Source: Devosia equisanguinis
GTDB lineage: Bacteria > Pseudomonadota > Alphaproteobacteria > Rhizobiales > Devosiaceae
Assembly: GCA_945888565.1 (NCBI GenBank)
Contig: CAMDAL010000229.1
Span: 1 to 6,693 of the forward strand
Reading direction: 5' to 3'
DNA: 6,693 nucleotides
Shown here piece by piece: positions 5,603 to 6,693 of this stretch. Every line of letters starts with the position of its first letter. The first letter of the stretch is position 1. The translations under genes and the position numbers were made by a program. The notes beneath the pieces are model-generated. The model did not search any database. It was given only the letters and a program-made list of their open reading frames with translations, and was not told the origin of the DNA.

Positions 5603-6693
5603 TCAGTTGGTGCGTGAGAAAAGCGGGATCGGGCTGAACTCGTCCCGCAGGATCGCCGAGGCCTGGTCGTGCTGCATCCAGCCGTTGATCAGGGTCGAGT
5701 AGATGCGGCGGTAGTCGGTGGTGAACTTGAGGTTGCCGTCGTCGAGATCGGTGAGGCTGGGCATCCGGCCGTACTGCCCGCCGGTCACCGGCTTGCCGAT
5801 GACGAAGGCGGGACCGGCGGTGCCGTGGTCGGTGCCAAGGCTGGTGTTTTCGGCGACGCGGCGGCCGAATTCGGAGAACACCATCACCACCACGTCGTCG
5901 CCGCGGCCGAGCCGCTCCATGTCGCGCACAAAGGCGGCGATGTGGTCCGATGTGTAGCTCCAGAGCCGGGCGTGCAGGTCGCCCTGGTAGACGTGGGTGT
6001 CGAAGGCGTTGTTGCGGTAGGGGACGTAGTAGACCTTGGTGGGAAAATCCGCCGCGATCAGCGCCGCGACCTTTTCCAGCCCCCATGGCACGAGGCCGTA
6101 GTCGACCGGCGACTCGTAGGCGTTCCAGGCGTCGCGGACCAGCTGCTCGGAATTGTTGGCGCTTCGGGCGATGTCGAAGAGGAAATCCTCCGTCGGGTTG
6201 GCGCTGCCATTGCCGCGCGCATCGATGGCGGCGAGCGCCTGCTTTTCCTCGAAGAACATGCGCCGGGTGAAGTTGTCGGGATCGTTGAACACCAGCGGCA
6301 CGTGGTTCATCGAACGCACGGCGAGCGACTGGCTGTCATCGATGTTGACGAGGAAGTTGCGCGTGTGCCCGAGCGGATCGATGGCATCGGCCATCCGGCC
6401 GAGCCAGCCATACTGCTCGCCCGAGTTGGGCGCGCCGGTTTGCCAGAACGCCATCGACGAGAAGTGCGAGAAGCTCGGCTGGTCGTAGCCGACGCCGTGG
6501 ACGATGCCCATCAGCCCGTCCTTGTAGAGCCGCTCGAAGCCGGTCATCGTCCGCTGGAAGCCGAAATTGTCGTCGAGTTTCAGCAGCTTGTCCTTGCGGA
6601 TGCCGAGCTGCGGGCGGGCGTTGTAGTAGGCGTCGTCGCCATAGGGGATGACGGTGTTGAGCCCGTCATTGCCACCCGACAGTTCGATGATGA
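5603..6693 (-). CDS. DUF1501 domain-containing protein (partial, N-terminus outside window)
   Basis: About 362 residues are visible. The gene runs past the right edge, so the start and any Tat signal, common in this family, are missing. The open frame continues in the same phase upstream of the ATG at 6547 and encodes the family hallmark 'ELSGGNDGLNTVIPYGDDAY' near 6630-6687, so 6547 is not the start. Further DUF1501 features follow: 'VGYDQPSFSHFSSMAFWQTG', then 'VVMVFSEFGRRVAENTSLGT' with DHG directly after. The family is distantly related to alkaline-phosphatase/sulfatase-like enzymes; the conserved DHG and SEFGRR motifs fit that fold, but its biochemical role is not established. DUF1501 genes often pair with DUF1800; the other side is out of view. 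Here the next gene, 23 nt downstream, encodes a binding protein. Confidence 0.85.
   Translation of the reverse strand, partial: IIELSGGNDGLNTVIPYGDDAYYNARPQLGIRKDKLLKLDDNFGFQRTMTGFERLYKDGLMGIVHGVGYDQPSFSHFSSMAFWQTGAPNSGEQYGWLGRMADAIDPLGHTRNFLVNIDDSQSLAVRSMNHVPLVFNDPDNFTRRMFFEEKQALAAIDARGNGSANPTEDFLFDIARSANNSEQLVRDAWNAYESPVDYGLVPWGLEKVAALIAADFPTKVYYVPYRNNAFDTHVYQGDLHARLWSYTSDHIAAFVRDMERLGRGDDVVVMVFSEFGRRVAENTSLGTDHGTAGPAFVIGKPVTGGQYGRMPSLTDLDDGNLKFTTDYRRIYSTLINGWMQHDQASAILRDEFSPIPLFSRTN

Noticed and set aside
4194..5702. A 502-codon plus-strand open frame across the hydrolase end and the convergent binding protein
   Set aside because: It crosses the terminator hairpin and overlaps two well-supported genes, and its translation shows no domain.
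5580..6086. 169-residue N-terminal extension of the NMT1-like binding protein
   Set aside because: It overlaps the DUF1501 gene in another frame, and a clear Sec signal peptide starts at 5579.

Overview
The window is GC-rich, densely coding DNA. Its base composition, its Tat- and Sec-exported ABC transporter binding proteins and its GntR/FCD regulator suggest an alphaproteobacterium of the Hyphomicrobiales (Devosia-like or rhizobia-like). No ribosomal or other taxonomic marker is present, so this is an inference from style only. I find six protein genes, one cut by the right edge. I see no tRNA, rRNA, CRISPR array or insertion sequence.

Layout from left to right. Positions 1-155 hold no gene but contain two strong inverted-repeat structures, just downstream of a minus-strand transporter operon. 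That operon, read right to left, is a Pot/Fbp-type ABC ATPase (1481-2569) followed by a Tat-exported solute-binding protein (156-1451); no permease is visible. Positions 2570-2834 are a divergent intergenic region carrying two near-identical 12-bp motifs exactly 22 bp apart (candidate operators) and a separate 7-bp inverted repeat. On the plus strand follow a GntR/FCD-type regulator (2835-3548) and a nucleoside hydrolase (3616-4533). The hydrolase stop codon lies in the loop of a 12-bp perfect hairpin that also faces the end of the convergent minus-strand unit. That unit, read right to left, is a DUF1501 protein (5603 to beyond 6693, N-terminus missing) and a Sec-exported NMT1/SsuA-like binding protein (4554-5579).

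How the genes may work together (inference): the ABC ATPase and binding protein, the divergent GntR regulator and the nucleoside hydrolase look like one uptake-and-catabolism module. A nucleoside or nucleoside-like compound would be imported, split into base and sugar, and sensed by the GntR protein, which may act on the paired motifs between the divergent genes. The hydrolase carries a Trp-Asp pair where classical inosine-uridine hydrolases have His-Asp, which resembles the purine-specific (IAG) type. The DUF1501/binding-protein pair is a separate unit of unknown substrate.

Nothing here is clearly a new system. The points most worth checking are the paired operator-like repeats, the hydrolase active-site variant, the missing permeases and the DUF1501/binding-protein pairing.
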